Assembly (NCBI GenBank): GCA_016861165.1
Contig: BOKV01000029.1
Location: forward strand, 1-44,347
Reading direction: 5' to 3'
Source of the DNA: Alphaproteobacteria bacterium
GTDB lineage: Bacteria > Pseudomonadota > Alphaproteobacteria > Rhizobiales > Rhizobiaceae
Length of the DNA: 44,347 bases
Shown here: positions 1 through 8,703 of the stretch, piece after piece
Layout of the letters: the number at the start of each line of letters is the position of its first letter
Position numbering within the stretch: position 1 is the first letter of the stretch
Program-made: the position numbers and the translations under genes
Notes under the pieces: generated by a model
Database searches by the model: none
Told to the model about the DNA's origin: nothing
What the model saw: the letters and a program-made list of their open reading frames with translations, nothing else

Positions 1-596
1 TCCCCGGTGGGCTCGTCGACAGCCTGCGGCGCCGGTTCGGCGGCCGGTTCCGGCGCCTGGGTGATCCGTGTCGGGGCGCCGTTCTTCGACACCATCGCCA
101 TCAGTTCGCCGCCCGCATCGGGCACCTTGACGATGCCGGTCTCCGAGGAGACGGTGGTGGTGCCGTCGGGGGCGATCGAGCGCAGCGTCAGGGCGTGGTC
201 GCCGCGGGTGAGCGGCTGGTCGAGCACGGCGGCAAAGGCGCCGTCGGGGCCGGCCGTCGTCGCCGCGATCACCTGGTCGCCCGACAGGATCTCGATGCGG
301 CTGGAGGCCGGCGCGGTGCCGGCGATCACGGCCGAGCCGTCCTTCTCGACACGCAGGACGTCAAAGCGCGGCTCGGACAGGTCCGGTGGCGCCTCGGCCG
401 ATTCGGTCGCCGACGGCGCGGTTTCGGGCTGGGTCGCCGGCGCCTGCGGCGCCTCGCCCACGGCGGTCACCTGCTGTGGCGGCGCCTCGTCGATGCGCGT
501 GCCATACCAGTAGGCGGCGACGCCGGCAACGACCGCGAAGGCGGCGCCCGCCAACCAGACGAGCACCGTGCCGGACTTGGAGGATTGGGTGGTCAT
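1..596 (-). CDS. Ig-like/LysM-type envelope protein, N-terminal part (truncated by window edge)
   Basis: The reading frame starts at the ATG at 596-594 and runs off the left edge of the window, so only about 198 N-terminal residues are seen. They show a short cytoplasmic start (MTTQSSKSG), one membrane segment (about residues 10-29, VLVWLAGAAFAVVAGVAAYWYG) and an Ala/Pro/Glu-rich linker. A beta-rich stretch (about 80-170: FDVLRVEKDGSAVIAGTAP...) then resembles the bacterial Ig-like repeats of LysM peptidoglycan-binding proteins common in Hyphomicrobiales. The expected C-terminal LysM domain would lie beyond the window and is not seen. The assignment rests on this architecture only. It is probably a membrane-anchored periplasmic protein that binds the cell wall. 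It is transcribed away from the LOG gene, with a 219-bp intergenic gap. Confidence 0.7.
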   Translation of the reverse strand, partial: MTTQSSKSGTVLVWLAGAAFAVVAGVAAYWYGTRIDEAPPQQVTAVGEAPQAPATQPETAPSATESAEAPPDLSEPRFDVLRVEKDGSAVIAGTAPASSRIEILSGDQVIAATTAGPDGAFAAVLDQPLTRGDHALTLRSIAPDGTTTVSSETGIVKVPDAGGELMAMVSKNGAPTRITQAPEPAAEPAPQAVDEPTG

Positions 597-815
597 TACG
601 GCGTTCTTGCCTCTCGAACGGGCTGTTTCGGGCCTCGGTTCCGGGCCTGCCGGTCACGGCCGGGCTGGCCCCCCTGTCGGATGAAGCCGTTATAGCGCAA
701 ACGCGAAACGAAAGGAAACACGCCGCTTTGCCGCGCCCGACGCATGTGCTACCTGCGCGCTTCGTAGGTCAGCGCCTGTCAGCGGCGACCGACCATCGCA
801 CTGCAAGAGGGAGCC

Positions 816-1424
816 ATGCCAGGGGGAGAGGTCCGTTCGGTGTGCGTCTACTGCGGCTCGCAGAACGGCACCAGTTCGGCCTATCGCGAGGCCGGCCGCG
901 CGCTCGGCCGGGCATTGGCGCGGGCCGGCATCGGTCTCGTCTATGGCGGCGGCGCCAAGGGCATCATGGGCGCGTTGGCCGACGGTGCGCTCTCGGCGGG
1001 TGGGCGCGTGACCGGCATCATCCCCCGGTTCCTGGTGGCCAAGGAGGCGAACGGACAATCGCTCGAACGGCTCAGCGAAACCGTGCTGACCGACGACATG
1101 CACCAGCGCAAGCATGCGATGTTCGACCGGTCCGACGCCTTCGTGGCCCTGCCTGGGGGCATCGGCACGCTGGAGGAAATCGTCGAGATCATGACCTGGG
1201 CGCAGCTCGCGCGCCACACCAAGCCGATCGCGCTCGTCAATGTCGGCGGCTTCTGGGACCCGCTGCTGGCGCTGCTCGACCACATGGGCGCCGAGGGCTT
1301 CATCCATGCCGCGCACCGGGTGCGGCCGCTCGTTGCCAGCGACCCGGTCGAGGTGGTGGCGATGATCGTGGCGGCGGCGGGGCGGGCGGCACCGCAGGCC
1401 GAGCGCGACATCGCCCGCATGTAG
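816..1424 (+). CDS. LOG-family (TIGR00730) Rossmann-fold protein, probable nucleoside 5'-monophosphate phosphoribohydrolase
   Basis: This 202-residue protein is of typical length for the TIGR00730/LOG family. The nucleotide-binding glycine loop GGGAKGIMG lies at about residues 44-52, and the family signature PGGIGTLEE at 113-121 is preceded by the conserved Arg-Lys pair (R98, K99). Members hydrolyse nucleoside monophosphates (cytokinin ribotides or AMP) to free base and ribose 5-phosphate in the cytoplasm. The substrate cannot be told from sequence. The start is supported by AGAGGGAG about 5 bases upstream of the ATG. The small cytochrome gene follows after 14 bp, suggesting co-transcription although no functional link is obvious. 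Older annotations as lysine decarboxylase should be disregarded. Confidence 0.92.
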   Translation: MPGGEVRSVCVYCGSQNGTSSAYREAGRALGRALARAGIGLVYGGGAKGIMGALADGALSAGGRVTGIIPRFLVAKEANGQSLERLSETVLTDDMHQRKHAMFDRSDAFVALPGGIGTLEEIVEIMTWAQLARHTKPIALVNVGGFWDPLLALLDHMGAEGFIHAAHRVRPLVASDPVEVVAMIVAAAGRAAPQAERDIARM

Positions 1425-1438
1425 CAGGCGCGCGGCCG

Positions 1439-1777
1439 ATGCCATCCCCGCCGCTCGCGGCCCTTGCGACCCTGATGGCGCTGGCGACCCTGCTGGCGGC
1501 GGCGCCGGCGACGGCCGACCGGGCGACGGGGCGCGGCATCGCCGCCGAGCAGTGCCAGCCTTGCCACGGCATCGACGGCATTGCGCTCATCCCCGAGGCG
1601 CCCAACCTGGCCGGCCAGAACCGCGCCTACCTCGCCCGCCAGCTGTGGGCGTTCCGGGCGGGCGAGCGCAGCGATCAGAAGATGTCGCCGGCAGCGCGCG
1701 GCCTCAGCGACGACGACATCATCGCTGTCGCCGACTGGTACTCATCGATCGCGATCACCGTCACGCCGCCGGAGTAG
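1439..1777 (+). CDS. small periplasmic monoheme cytochrome c
   Basis: This 112-residue protein starts with a signal peptide (hydrophobic Ala/Leu core about residues 5-22, cleavage probably after ATA-26). A single class I heme-binding motif CQPCH lies at 39-43, and KMSP at 81-84 supplies the likely axial methionine (M82). This is the layout of small soluble cytochromes c553/c4-like that shuttle electrons in the periplasm. The ATG is 14 bp downstream of the LOG gene, and the 3' end overlaps the convergent rarD gene by 17 bp. No partner oxidase or dehydrogenase gene is present, so the electron donor and acceptor are unknown. Confidence 0.88.
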   Translation: MPSPPLAALATLMALATLLAAAPATADRATGRGIAAEQCQPCHGIDGIALIPEAPNLAGQNRAYLARQLWAFRAGERSDQKMSPAARGLSDDDIIAVADWYSSIAITVTPPE

Positions 1778-2693
1778 AAGGGCCACGGCGCCGCTCCCGC
1801 AGCAGGCTCCACGAATAGAGGACCAGCGCCGTCCAGATCAGCGCGAAGGCGGCGGCGCGCACCGAATCGAACGGTTCGCCGAAGGCGAACACGGCGACGA
1901 AGAAGATCATGGTCGGCGCGATGTACTGCATGATGCCGATGGTCGACAGGCGCAGCAGCTTGGCGCCATTGGCATAGAGGATGAGCGGGATGGCGGTGAC
2001 GGCGCCGGCAAACAGCAACAGACCGGTGTCGAGCGCGCCGGTCAGCCGGAAATGGCCGGCGCCGGCCATTTCCAACCACAGGATATAGGCGGTGGCGGGC
2101 AAGCTCAGCAGCAGCACTTCGAGGAAGAAGCCCTGGGCGGCGCCGACCGGCAGCGTCTTCTTGAACAGGGCGTAGAAGCCCCAGCTCACGGTGAGCCCGA
2201 GCGACACCCAAGGCAGGCCGCCGGCGTGCACGGTCAGCAGAGCCACGGCGGCGACCGCGAGACCGATCGCCACGATCTGGACGCGGCTCAGGCGCTCACC
2301 GAGGATGACGGCGGCGAGGAACACGCTGAACAGCGGGTTGATGTAGTAGCCGAGCGCCGTCTCGACGGTCCGGCCGGCGCCGATCGCCCAGACATAGATG
2401 CCCCAGTTGATGGTGATGATGGCGGCCGTGAGCGCCCCCTGCGCCAACGTCGCGGGTGTGCGCAGGGCCCGCGCGATGTCGCCGGTGCGGCCGAGCCAGA
2501 CCAGCAGCAGGCCCGCGAGTGGCACCGACCAGACGATGCGATGGGCGACGACCTCGGCGGCGGGAATGTGGGCAACCGCCTTCATGTAGAACGGCAGCAC
2601 GCCCCACAACGAATAGGCGGCGAGCGCATAGTAGAAGCCCTCGCGAGTGTCGCCGCCGGCGGCGGGCGCCCCGGCGCTGTCGGGCGCGGCCAT
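1761..2693 (-). CDS. rarD: RarD-type EamA/DMT permease
   Basis: This 310-residue integral membrane protein has about ten hydrophobic segments arranged as two EamA halves. The N-terminal GFYYALAAYSLWGVLPFY and the central IITINWGIYVWAIGAGRTVE are hallmarks of the RarD branch of the drug/metabolite transporter superfamily. The substrate is unknown; RarD homologues are linked to chloramphenicol resistance in some species only. The start ATG overlaps the stop of cimA (TGATG at 2691-2695), so it is translationally coupled as the last gene of the VOC-GFA-GFA-cimA-rarD operon. One inference is that it exports a metabolite related to this operon, but nothing in the protein proves it. Confidence 0.9.
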   Translation of the reverse strand: MAAPDSAGAPAAGGDTREGFYYALAAYSLWGVLPFYMKAVAHIPAAEVVAHRIVWSVPLAGLLLVWLGRTGDIARALRTPATLAQGALTAAIITINWGIYVWAIGAGRTVETALGYYINPLFSVFLAAVILGERLSRVQIVAIGLAVAAVALLTVHAGGLPWVSLGLTVSWGFYALFKKTLPVGAAQGFFLEVLLLSLPATAYILWLEMAGAGHFRLTGALDTGLLLFAGAVTAIPLILYANGAKLLRLSTIGIMQYIAPTMIFFVAVFAFGEPFDSVRAAAFALIWTALVLYSWSLLRERRRGPSTPAA

Positions 2694-4285
2694 CAGCTCG
2701 CCCCGGCCTTGATCAGCTTGTAGCGCAGCGAATCGACCAGCGCCTGGAACGAGGCGTCGATGATGTTGTCGGAGACCCCGATGGTGGTCCAGCGTTCGCC
2801 GCTGTCGTCGGTCGATTCGATCAGCACGCGCGTGACCGCCTCGGTGCCGCCATTGAGGATACGCACCTTGTAGTCGGTCAGCTCGATGTCGTCGATCTGT
2901 CCCTGATACTTGCCGAGGTCCTTGCGGATGGCGCGGTCGAGCGCGTTGACCGGCCCGTGACCCTCGGCCACCGACAGCAGCCGCTCGCCGTCGACGATCA
3001 CCTTGACCACGGCCTCCGACACGATGACGATCTCGCCCCGGGCGTTGTAACGGCGTTCGACCTGGGTGCGGTAGGAATCGACCTTGAAGAAGTCGGGGAC
3101 GGTGCCGAGCGTGCGCCGGGCGAGAATCTCGAAACTGGCCTCGGCCGCCTCGTAGGCCCAGCCCTGCGCCTCGCGTTCCTTGACGATGGCGATCAGCCGG
3201 TCGAGCCTGTGGTCGTCCCGGTCCACCGCGATGCCGCGGCGGGCCAGCTCGGCGATGAAATTCGACTTGCCGCCCTGGTCGGAGACCATGAGGCGGCGGC
3301 GGTTGCCGACCGCCTGCGGCTCGACATGCTCGTAGGTGGCCGGCTCCTTGAGGATGGCCGAGGCGTGGATGCCGGCCTTGGTGGCGAAGGCCGACGCTCC
3401 GACATAGGGCGCCTGGGCGTTCGGCGCGCGGTTGACCAGTTCGTCGAAGCGATGGCTGAGGCGGGTCAATTGCACGAGGCTGTCGGCGATGACGCCGGTC
3501 TCGAAGCGGTCGGCATAGACCGGCTTCAGCGCCAGCGTGGCGATCAGCGTGACCAGATTGGCGTTGCCGCAGCGCTCGCCGATGCCGTTGAGCGTGCCCT
3601 GGACGTGACGCACGCCGGCCTCTATCGCCGCCAGCGAATTGGCGACGGCCTGGCCGGTATCGTCATGGGCGTGGATGCCGAGCCGTTCACCGGGAATGCC
3701 GGCGGCGATGACCTCGGCGACGATGCGGCCCACTTCCGCCGGCTGGGTGCCGCCATTGGTGTCGCACAGCACCACCCAGCGCGCGCCGGCGTCGAACGCC
3801 GCCCGCGCACAGGCGAGCGCATAGCCGGCATTGGCCTTGTAGCCGTCGAAGAAGTGCTCGCAGTCGACCATCGCCTCGCGGCCGGCGGCCAGCGCCGCCG
3901 CGACCGAGGAACGGATCGATTCGAGATTGTCCTCGTTGGTCGTGCCGAGCGCGACGCGCACGTGGTAGTCCCAGCTCTTGGCAACGAAGCAGATGGCGTC
4001 GGTCTTGGCCTGCAGCAGTGCGGCGAGGCCCGGATCGTTGGCGGCCGAAACGCCGGCGCGCTTGGTCATGCCGAAGCCGACGAAGGCGGCTTTCGCCGTG
4101 CGCTTCTCGGCGAAGAATTCGGTGTCGGTCGGGTTGGCGCCCGGATAGCCGCCCTCGACATAGTCGACGCCAAGCTCGTCGAGCATCGCGGCCACGGCGA
4201 TCTTGTCGGCCACCGAGAAGTCGACGCCCGGCGTCTGCTGGCCGTCGCGCAGCGTCGTGTCGAACAGATAGATGCGTTCCTTCAT
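2693..4285 (-). CDS. cimA: (R)-citramalate synthase
   Basis: This 530-residue enzyme of the alpha-isopropylmalate/homocitrate synthase family condenses pyruvate and acetyl-CoA to citramalate, the first step of a threonine-independent route to isoleucine. The N-terminal TIM barrel shows DTTLRDGQQTPG (9-20), the metal-binding HAHDDTG (205-211) and NGIGERCGNAN (232-242). A C-terminal LeuA-type regulatory domain follows at about 390-520. DGQQTPGVDF and the length match the CimA/TIGR00977 branch rather than LeuA. It starts 14 bp after the upstream GFA gene and overlaps rarD by one base at its stop, so it is part of a leftward operon. Feedback by isoleucine is expected for the family but is not visible here. 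Confidence 0.93.
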   Translation of the reverse strand: MKERIYLFDTTLRDGQQTPGVDFSVADKIAVAAMLDELGVDYVEGGYPGANPTDTEFFAEKRTAKAAFVGFGMTKRAGVSAANDPGLAALLQAKTDAICFVAKSWDYHVRVALGTTNEDNLESIRSSVAAALAAGREAMVDCEHFFDGYKANAGYALACARAAFDAGARWVVLCDTNGGTQPAEVGRIVAEVIAAGIPGERLGIHAHDDTGQAVANSLAAIEAGVRHVQGTLNGIGERCGNANLVTLIATLALKPVYADRFETGVIADSLVQLTRLSHRFDELVNRAPNAQAPYVGASAFATKAGIHASAILKEPATYEHVEPQAVGNRRRLMVSDQGGKSNFIAELARRGIAVDRDDHRLDRLIAIVKEREAQGWAYEAAEASFEILARRTLGTVPDFFKVDSYRTQVERRYNARGEIVIVSEAVVKVIVDGERLLSVAEGHGPVNALDRAIRKDLGKYQGQIDDIELTDYKVRILNGGTEAVTRVLIESTDDSGERWTTIGVSDNIIDASFQALVDSLRYKLIKAGAS

Positions 4286-4299
4286 TTTTCGCTATCCGG

Positions 4300-4800
4300 T
4301 CAGCGGCCTTCCGGCGGCCAGGTTTCGGTGTCGTGGTCGGGATGCTGGCGGCTTTCGATGCCGGCCATGAAGGCGGCGACCCCGGCGTTGTGCGAGGGCT
4401 CGCGCACCGGCAGTTCGTGCAGGCGGGCGAAGAAGGACAGCCGGTCGGCCGGGTTGACCTGGATGACCGGGGCGGCAAGCTCGGGATCGTCGAGGGATCC
4501 GATGGCGATCTCGACATCGCCACCCCAATCATAGGTGAGCGGCGTGCCGCAATCGGCGCAGAAGCCGCGCCGCACCTTGTTGGAACTGGCGAAATGCTTC
4601 GGGTGCCCCCGCGTCCACACGAGATCGTGCGCCGTCACCAGTGGGCCAAAGAAGGCGCCGAACGCCTTCTGGCACATGCGGCAATGGCAGATCGAGGCGC
4701 GGCCGAGCGACCCGGCCCGGTAGCGCACCGCGCCGCACTGGCAGCCGCCGCTAAGCCCCTCCGCCTGGGGAGGGGTTGGGGAGAGGTCGGTCGGGGTCAT
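4300..4800 (-). CDS. GFA-family (DUF636) zinc protein, copy 1
   Basis: This 166-residue protein of the glutathione-dependent formaldehyde-activating (Gfa/CENP-V) fold carries the full set of structural and catalytic zinc cysteines: C20-x-C22, C38-x-C40-x2-C43 (CHCRMC) and C81-x2-C84 (FCADCGTPL). True Gfa forms S-hydroxymethylglutathione, but most members of this family have no proven activity. It is a paralogue of the next gene upstream (4835-5332), 34 bp away. The two differ in the middle but share an almost identical C-terminal tail, RQHPDHDTE.WPPE.R. The start is the ATG at 4800, since the frame further upstream is a shadow of copy 2. Confidence 0.88.
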   Translation of the reverse strand: MTPTDLSPTPPQAEGLSGGCQCGAVRYRAGSLGRASICHCRMCQKAFGAFFGPLVTAHDLVWTRGHPKHFASSNKVRRGFCADCGTPLTYDWGGDVEIAIGSLDDPELAAPVIQVNPADRLSFFARLHELPVREPSHNAGVAAFMAGIESRQHPDHDTETWPPEGR

Positions 4801-4834
4801 GCAGATGCCTCCTGGCAACCGGCGATCGCCGCGT

Positions 4835-5332
4835 TCATCGCCTGTCCTCCGGCGGCCAGACCTCGGTGTCGTGGTCGGGGTGCTGGCGGTTGGAGGCGGC
4901 GATGGCCGACAGCGGCACGCCGTCGAGCACCTGCTGGTCCTCGGTCGCCGCGCCGGGCAGGGCGTCCAGTCGGCCAAACCACGGCATCTTCGCCTCGATG
5001 CCATATTGTCTCAGCGGGGCGACGGCGGCCGGATCGTCGAGGGAACCGAGGGTGACGGCGATCTCGTGAAATCCGACCGTCTCGAAGAACAGCGGCGTGC
5101 CGCAGCGCGCGCAGAAGCCGCGCCTGACCGGGGCCGAGGAATGGAACCAGGCAGGCTCGCCGCGGGTCAGGCTGAAATCGGCGCGGGCGGCGCCGGCCAG
5201 TGGCATGAAGTAGTTGCCGGCGGCCTTCTGACACATGCGGCAATGGCAGATATGCGGGCCGAGGAGCGGCCCGTCGACGCGGTAGCGCACGGCGCCGCAC
5301 TGGCAGCCGCCGGTGACGGACGACGCGCTCAT
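4835..5332 (-). CDS. GFA-family (DUF636) zinc protein, copy 2
   Basis: This 165-residue GFA/CENP-V fold protein has the expected cysteine clusters: C10-x-C12 (GGCQCGAVRYR), C29-x-C31-x2-C34 (CHCRMC) and C74-x2-C77 (FCARCGTPLFFE). The ATG lies in an ATGA overlap with the stop of the VOC gene, so the two are translationally coupled. Copy 1 follows 34 bp downstream. A role in formaldehyde or glutathione-adduct chemistry can be guessed from the family but is unproven. The duplication retains identical metal ligands, so both copies are probably functional. Confidence 0.88.
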   Translation of the reverse strand: MSASSVTGGCQCGAVRYRVDGPLLGPHICHCRMCQKAAGNYFMPLAGAARADFSLTRGEPAWFHSSAPVRRGFCARCGTPLFFETVGFHEIAVTLGSLDDPAAVAPLRQYGIEAKMPWFGRLDALPGAATEDQQVLDGVPLSAIAASNRQHPDHDTEVWPPEDRR

Positions 5333-5730
5333 GCCCCTGCCGGCCGGTGGCAGACCGCCTCGACATTGTGGCCCTCGGGATCGATAACGAAGGCGCCGTA
5401 ATAATCCGCGTGGTAGTGCGGGCGCAGGCCCGGGCCGCCATTGTCCGTGCCGCCGGCGGCAAGCGCCGCCGCGTGGAAGGCATCGACCTCGGCGCGGCTC
5501 TCGGCGCGGAAGGCGATGTGCTGGCCGGGCCGCGTGCGCTCTGTGCCGGCGAGCCAGAAGAACGGCTTCTCGGCGCCGAAGCCGACGACATCGGCGCCGC
5601 CGGTCACCTCCTTGCCGAACTTCATCATCGCAGTGATGCCGAGCGGAGCCAGCGCCCCGGCGTAGAAGGCCTCCATGCGGCCGAAATCGGCGACATTGAG
5701 GCTGATGTGGTCGATCATGCGTTCGCTCAT
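5329..5730 (-). CDS. VOC-family (glyoxalase/dioxygenase-fold) protein
   Basis: This 133-residue single-domain vicinal-oxygen-chelate protein starts MIDHISLNVADFGRMEAFY at residues 5-23 and ends with the typical GAFVIDPEGHNVEAVCH. His and Glu residues in both betaalphabetabetabeta halves (H7, E124) could bind metal as in glyoxalase I, but the substrate is unknown. The start ATG at 5730 was chosen because GAGGGAG lies about 8 bases upstream and the domain begins right after it; a longer frame to 5772 lacks such a site. It is the first gene of the leftward VOC-GFA-GFA-cimA-rarD operon, with an ATGA overlap to copy 2 of GFA. Confidence 0.87.
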   Translation of the reverse strand: MSERMIDHISLNVADFGRMEAFYAGALAPLGITAMMKFGKEVTGGADVVGFGAEKPFFWLAGTERTRPGQHIAFRAESRAEVDAFHAAALAAGGTDNGGPGLRPHYHADYYGAFVIDPEGHNVEAVCHRPAGA

Positions 5731-5810
5731 GGCAGTGTCTCCCTCACATGCTTGGCGACGACCTTTTCGCACGGCCCTGCTGACAGGCTGGTGTCAGGAG
5801 GGTGCCGCGT

Positions 5811-6194
5811 TCAGCCGCGCGTGCCTTCCAATGCCGACCTGACATGCGCGACGAAAGCGTCCATGTCCGTCAATATCCGGCTGGCGATTTCCCGCGGTAC
5901 TTCTTGTTGCTCGTAGTCGGCGTCGATGCGTGCAGCCAGGGCGCGCGACAATGCCCTTGCGTGTTCTACCGGAATCTCGTTGCCTTCGATCGACGCCCTG
6001 GAGAACAGGCTGACGATGCGGGCATGTGACTTCACGCGTGGCGGATTGACAAATCCGCGACCGGCGAGAAAGGCCTGAGCGGCATCGAACATCGCGTAGT
6101 AGGCGCGACTTACGGCGTCGGCATACAGACCGGCCTCGAACAGCAAATGCGCGGCCGTGGCGGCCTGTGCGCTCTTGTCCAACAAGCCGGTCAT
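5811..6194 (-). CDS. HEPN-domain protein (COG1895-like), partner of the MNT nucleotidyltransferase
   Basis: This 127-residue all-helical protein matches the HEPN family found beside minimal nucleotidyltransferases. SRAYYAMFDAAQAFLAGRG (about 29-47) and VKSHARIVSLFSR (about 54-66) are typical landmarks. In characterised pairs (HepT/MntA) the HEPN protein is an RNase toxin and the MNT protein neutralises it by adding AMP. The canonical RX4HXY RNase motif is not obvious here, so toxicity is uncertain. Its ATG overlaps the stop of the MNT gene (ATGA at 6191-6194), which places it last in a cysS-MNT-HEPN transcription unit. Local GC is lower than in neighbouring housekeeping genes, consistent with horizontal transfer. 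Confidence 0.8.
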   Translation of the reverse strand: MTGLLDKSAQAATAAHLLFEAGLYADAVSRAYYAMFDAAQAFLAGRGFVNPPRVKSHARIVSLFSRASIEGNEIPVEHARALSRALAARIDADYEQQEVPREIASRILTDMDAFVAHVRSALEGTRG

Positions 6195-6507
6195 TGCATT
6201 GTCTCGATCTGCCGGGCATCGCGTTTGACTTCGGCGAGAAAGCTGCCCGGATCGCCACCGCCGCGCCAATCAGCCAGTGAGACAGGTCGGGGCTGGATGA
6301 AGATGTCCGAACGGGCGTTGACCACGAACGCCAGATCGACCAGTGCGAACAGGTCTTTCCAAAAATCGCAGCCCTCCAACACCACAACTATGTCGGCATC
6401 GCTTGCCGAATGATGATCGCCCCGCGCGCGGCTGCCATACAGATAGATTCCCGCGACACGTTCGCCGAAGTACTCCCGGACCTGCCGGGCGAAGAGCGCA
6501 ACTGCCT

Positions 6508-6511
<4 letters not shown>
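6191..6511 (-). CDS. minimal nucleotidyltransferase (MNT domain), antitoxin-like partner of HEPN
   Basis: This 106-residue protein has the pol-beta-type active site [15 protein letters not shown] (GS-X10-DXD, residues 26-40) preceded by IYLYGS. This is the hallmark of COG1708 MNT proteins that pair with HEPN toxins. I place the start at the GTG at 6511. This codon overlaps the cysS stop (GTGA), and a strong GGGAGGTGA Shine-Dalgarno element lies just upstream inside the cysS 3' end. An upstream in-frame GTG at 6526 lies within that ribosome site itself and is less likely. Translation is thus coupled to cysS on one side and to the HEPN gene on the other (ATGA). Confidence 0.83.
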
Positions 6512-8022
<1,511 letters not shown>

Positions 8023-8049
8023 GCCCCGGCCCTGATTACGCGCAGCGAT

Positions 8050-8121
8050 GTTCCGTTCGGCCCGCCGGCCGGGACGTTCGCATTTTTCGCCTTGTTGTCA
8101 GGGGAACGGAACGACCGGGCC
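8050..8121 (-). promoter_or_regulatory. competing RNA pairings between leader ORF and cysS (possible attenuator)
   Basis: On the transcript of the minus strand, GUUCCGUUC (8112-8104) can pair perfectly with GAACGGAAC (8058-8050). GGCCCG (8121-8116) can pair with CGGGCC (8064-8059). The two helices cross in order, so they cannot form together except as a pseudoknot. A third local hairpin, CGGCC-GGCG-GGCCG (8071-8058), competes as well. This alternation is the architecture of a ribosome-controlled switch. There is no U-run after any stem on this strand, so a classical intrinsic terminator is not seen; control could act on Rho or on translation. Confidence 0.35.
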
Positions 8122-8130
8122 AGCGGGCAG

Positions 8131-8190
8131 CTAGCAGATAATGATCCCGCAGATGCAGCAGCCGCGCGCGGCGGCGAAGGTCGTGTCCAT
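8131..8190 (-). CDS. putative cysteine-rich leader peptide of cysS
   Basis: This 19-codon ORF reads MDTTFAAARGCCICGIIIC and ends 108 bases before the cysS start on the same strand. Four of the last nine codons are UGC (Cys), three of them clustered, and four are AUU/AUC (Ile). An AAGGG element about 6 bases before the ATG can serve as ribosome site. Position, size and a codon bias for the amino acid used by the downstream synthetase are what a charging-responsive attenuation leader would show, as in pheM before pheST. No homologue is known to me and translation is unproven, so this is an inference from sequence design. Confidence 0.5.
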   Translation of the reverse strand: MDTTFAAARGCCICGIIIC

Positions 8191-8476
8191 GGCCGCCCTT
8201 ATGGCGGCAAAGCGGCCGCGCGTCAACCGGCCGCGCGGCCTGTCGCATGCACACGGATTGTCCGGGGCAGGTGACACATGAATTGTCCGGCGGCGGGCCG
8301 GCCCGGCGTTGCAGCCGGGCAACAGCGGCGGCGAGATTAACCACCGCGAGCGGAATTGCTTGGAAAAATCCGCGGCAAATGCCCAAAATTTGTCCAAGTG
8401 TGCCGCTTGAGAGCACGCCGCGCGCCCTGCCGGACTTCCGGACCGGGCCGCGCATGGTGGAAACGGGATGGGTATC
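8191..8476. other. intergenic region upstream of the cysS leader, with short repeats
   Basis: No convincing gene is present. It holds two copies of ATTGTCCGG at 8257-8265 and 8282-8290 (25 bp apart, same orientation). An A/T-richer patch at 8359-8398 is bounded by CTTGGA and TCCAAG and has CAAAT/ATTTG nested within. The promoter of the cysS leader transcript must lie here, but no near-consensus -35/-10 pair stands out. Confidence 0.4.
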
Positions 8477-8674
8477 ATGTCCAACCACGAGAATGGCTTC
8501 CGCTCGCGGGCAGAACGCCAGCGCGAGGATGCACTGGAGCAGCGCTACCGCCGCATCGGCATCCCGGCGGTCGCTGCCGCCAAGACCGTCGAGCGCCAGT
8601 ACGGCCAGTCGCGGCAGGTGCCGCAGCAGCAGATGGGTTCGATCGCCGACCCCGACCGCTCGCAGGAAATCTAG
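8477..8674 (+). CDS. small hypothetical protein
   Basis: This 65-residue frame is polar and helix-prone. The stretch RAERQREDALEQRYRRIGIPAVAAAKTVER is rich in Arg/Glu heptads and followed by a Gln-rich tail. There is no signal peptide, membrane segment or known motif. The ATG at 8477 follows GGGATGGG; an in-frame ATG at 8468 would add three residues. A 12-bp palindrome GGCCGCGCGGCC (8674-8685) sits at its stop, between it and the convergent SRAP gene. I believe it is a real small gene because the amino-acid composition is unlike neighbouring shadow frames, but no function can be offered. Confidence 0.5.
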   Translation: MSNHENGFRSRAERQREDALEQRYRRIGIPAVAAAKTVERQYGQSRQVPQQQMGSIADPDRSQEI

Positions 8675-8703
8675 GCCGCGCGGCCGGAACGCCGCGCCCC
8701 CGA

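Noticed and set aside
2456..4534. 692-codon frame antisense to cimA
   Set aside because: Codon shadow of cimA; no ribosome site or recognisable domain.
8059..8090. GC hairpin followed by TTTTT on the plus strand, possible intrinsic terminator
   Set aside because: The T-run is about 10 bases away from the stem and there is no plus-strand gene upstream to terminate.
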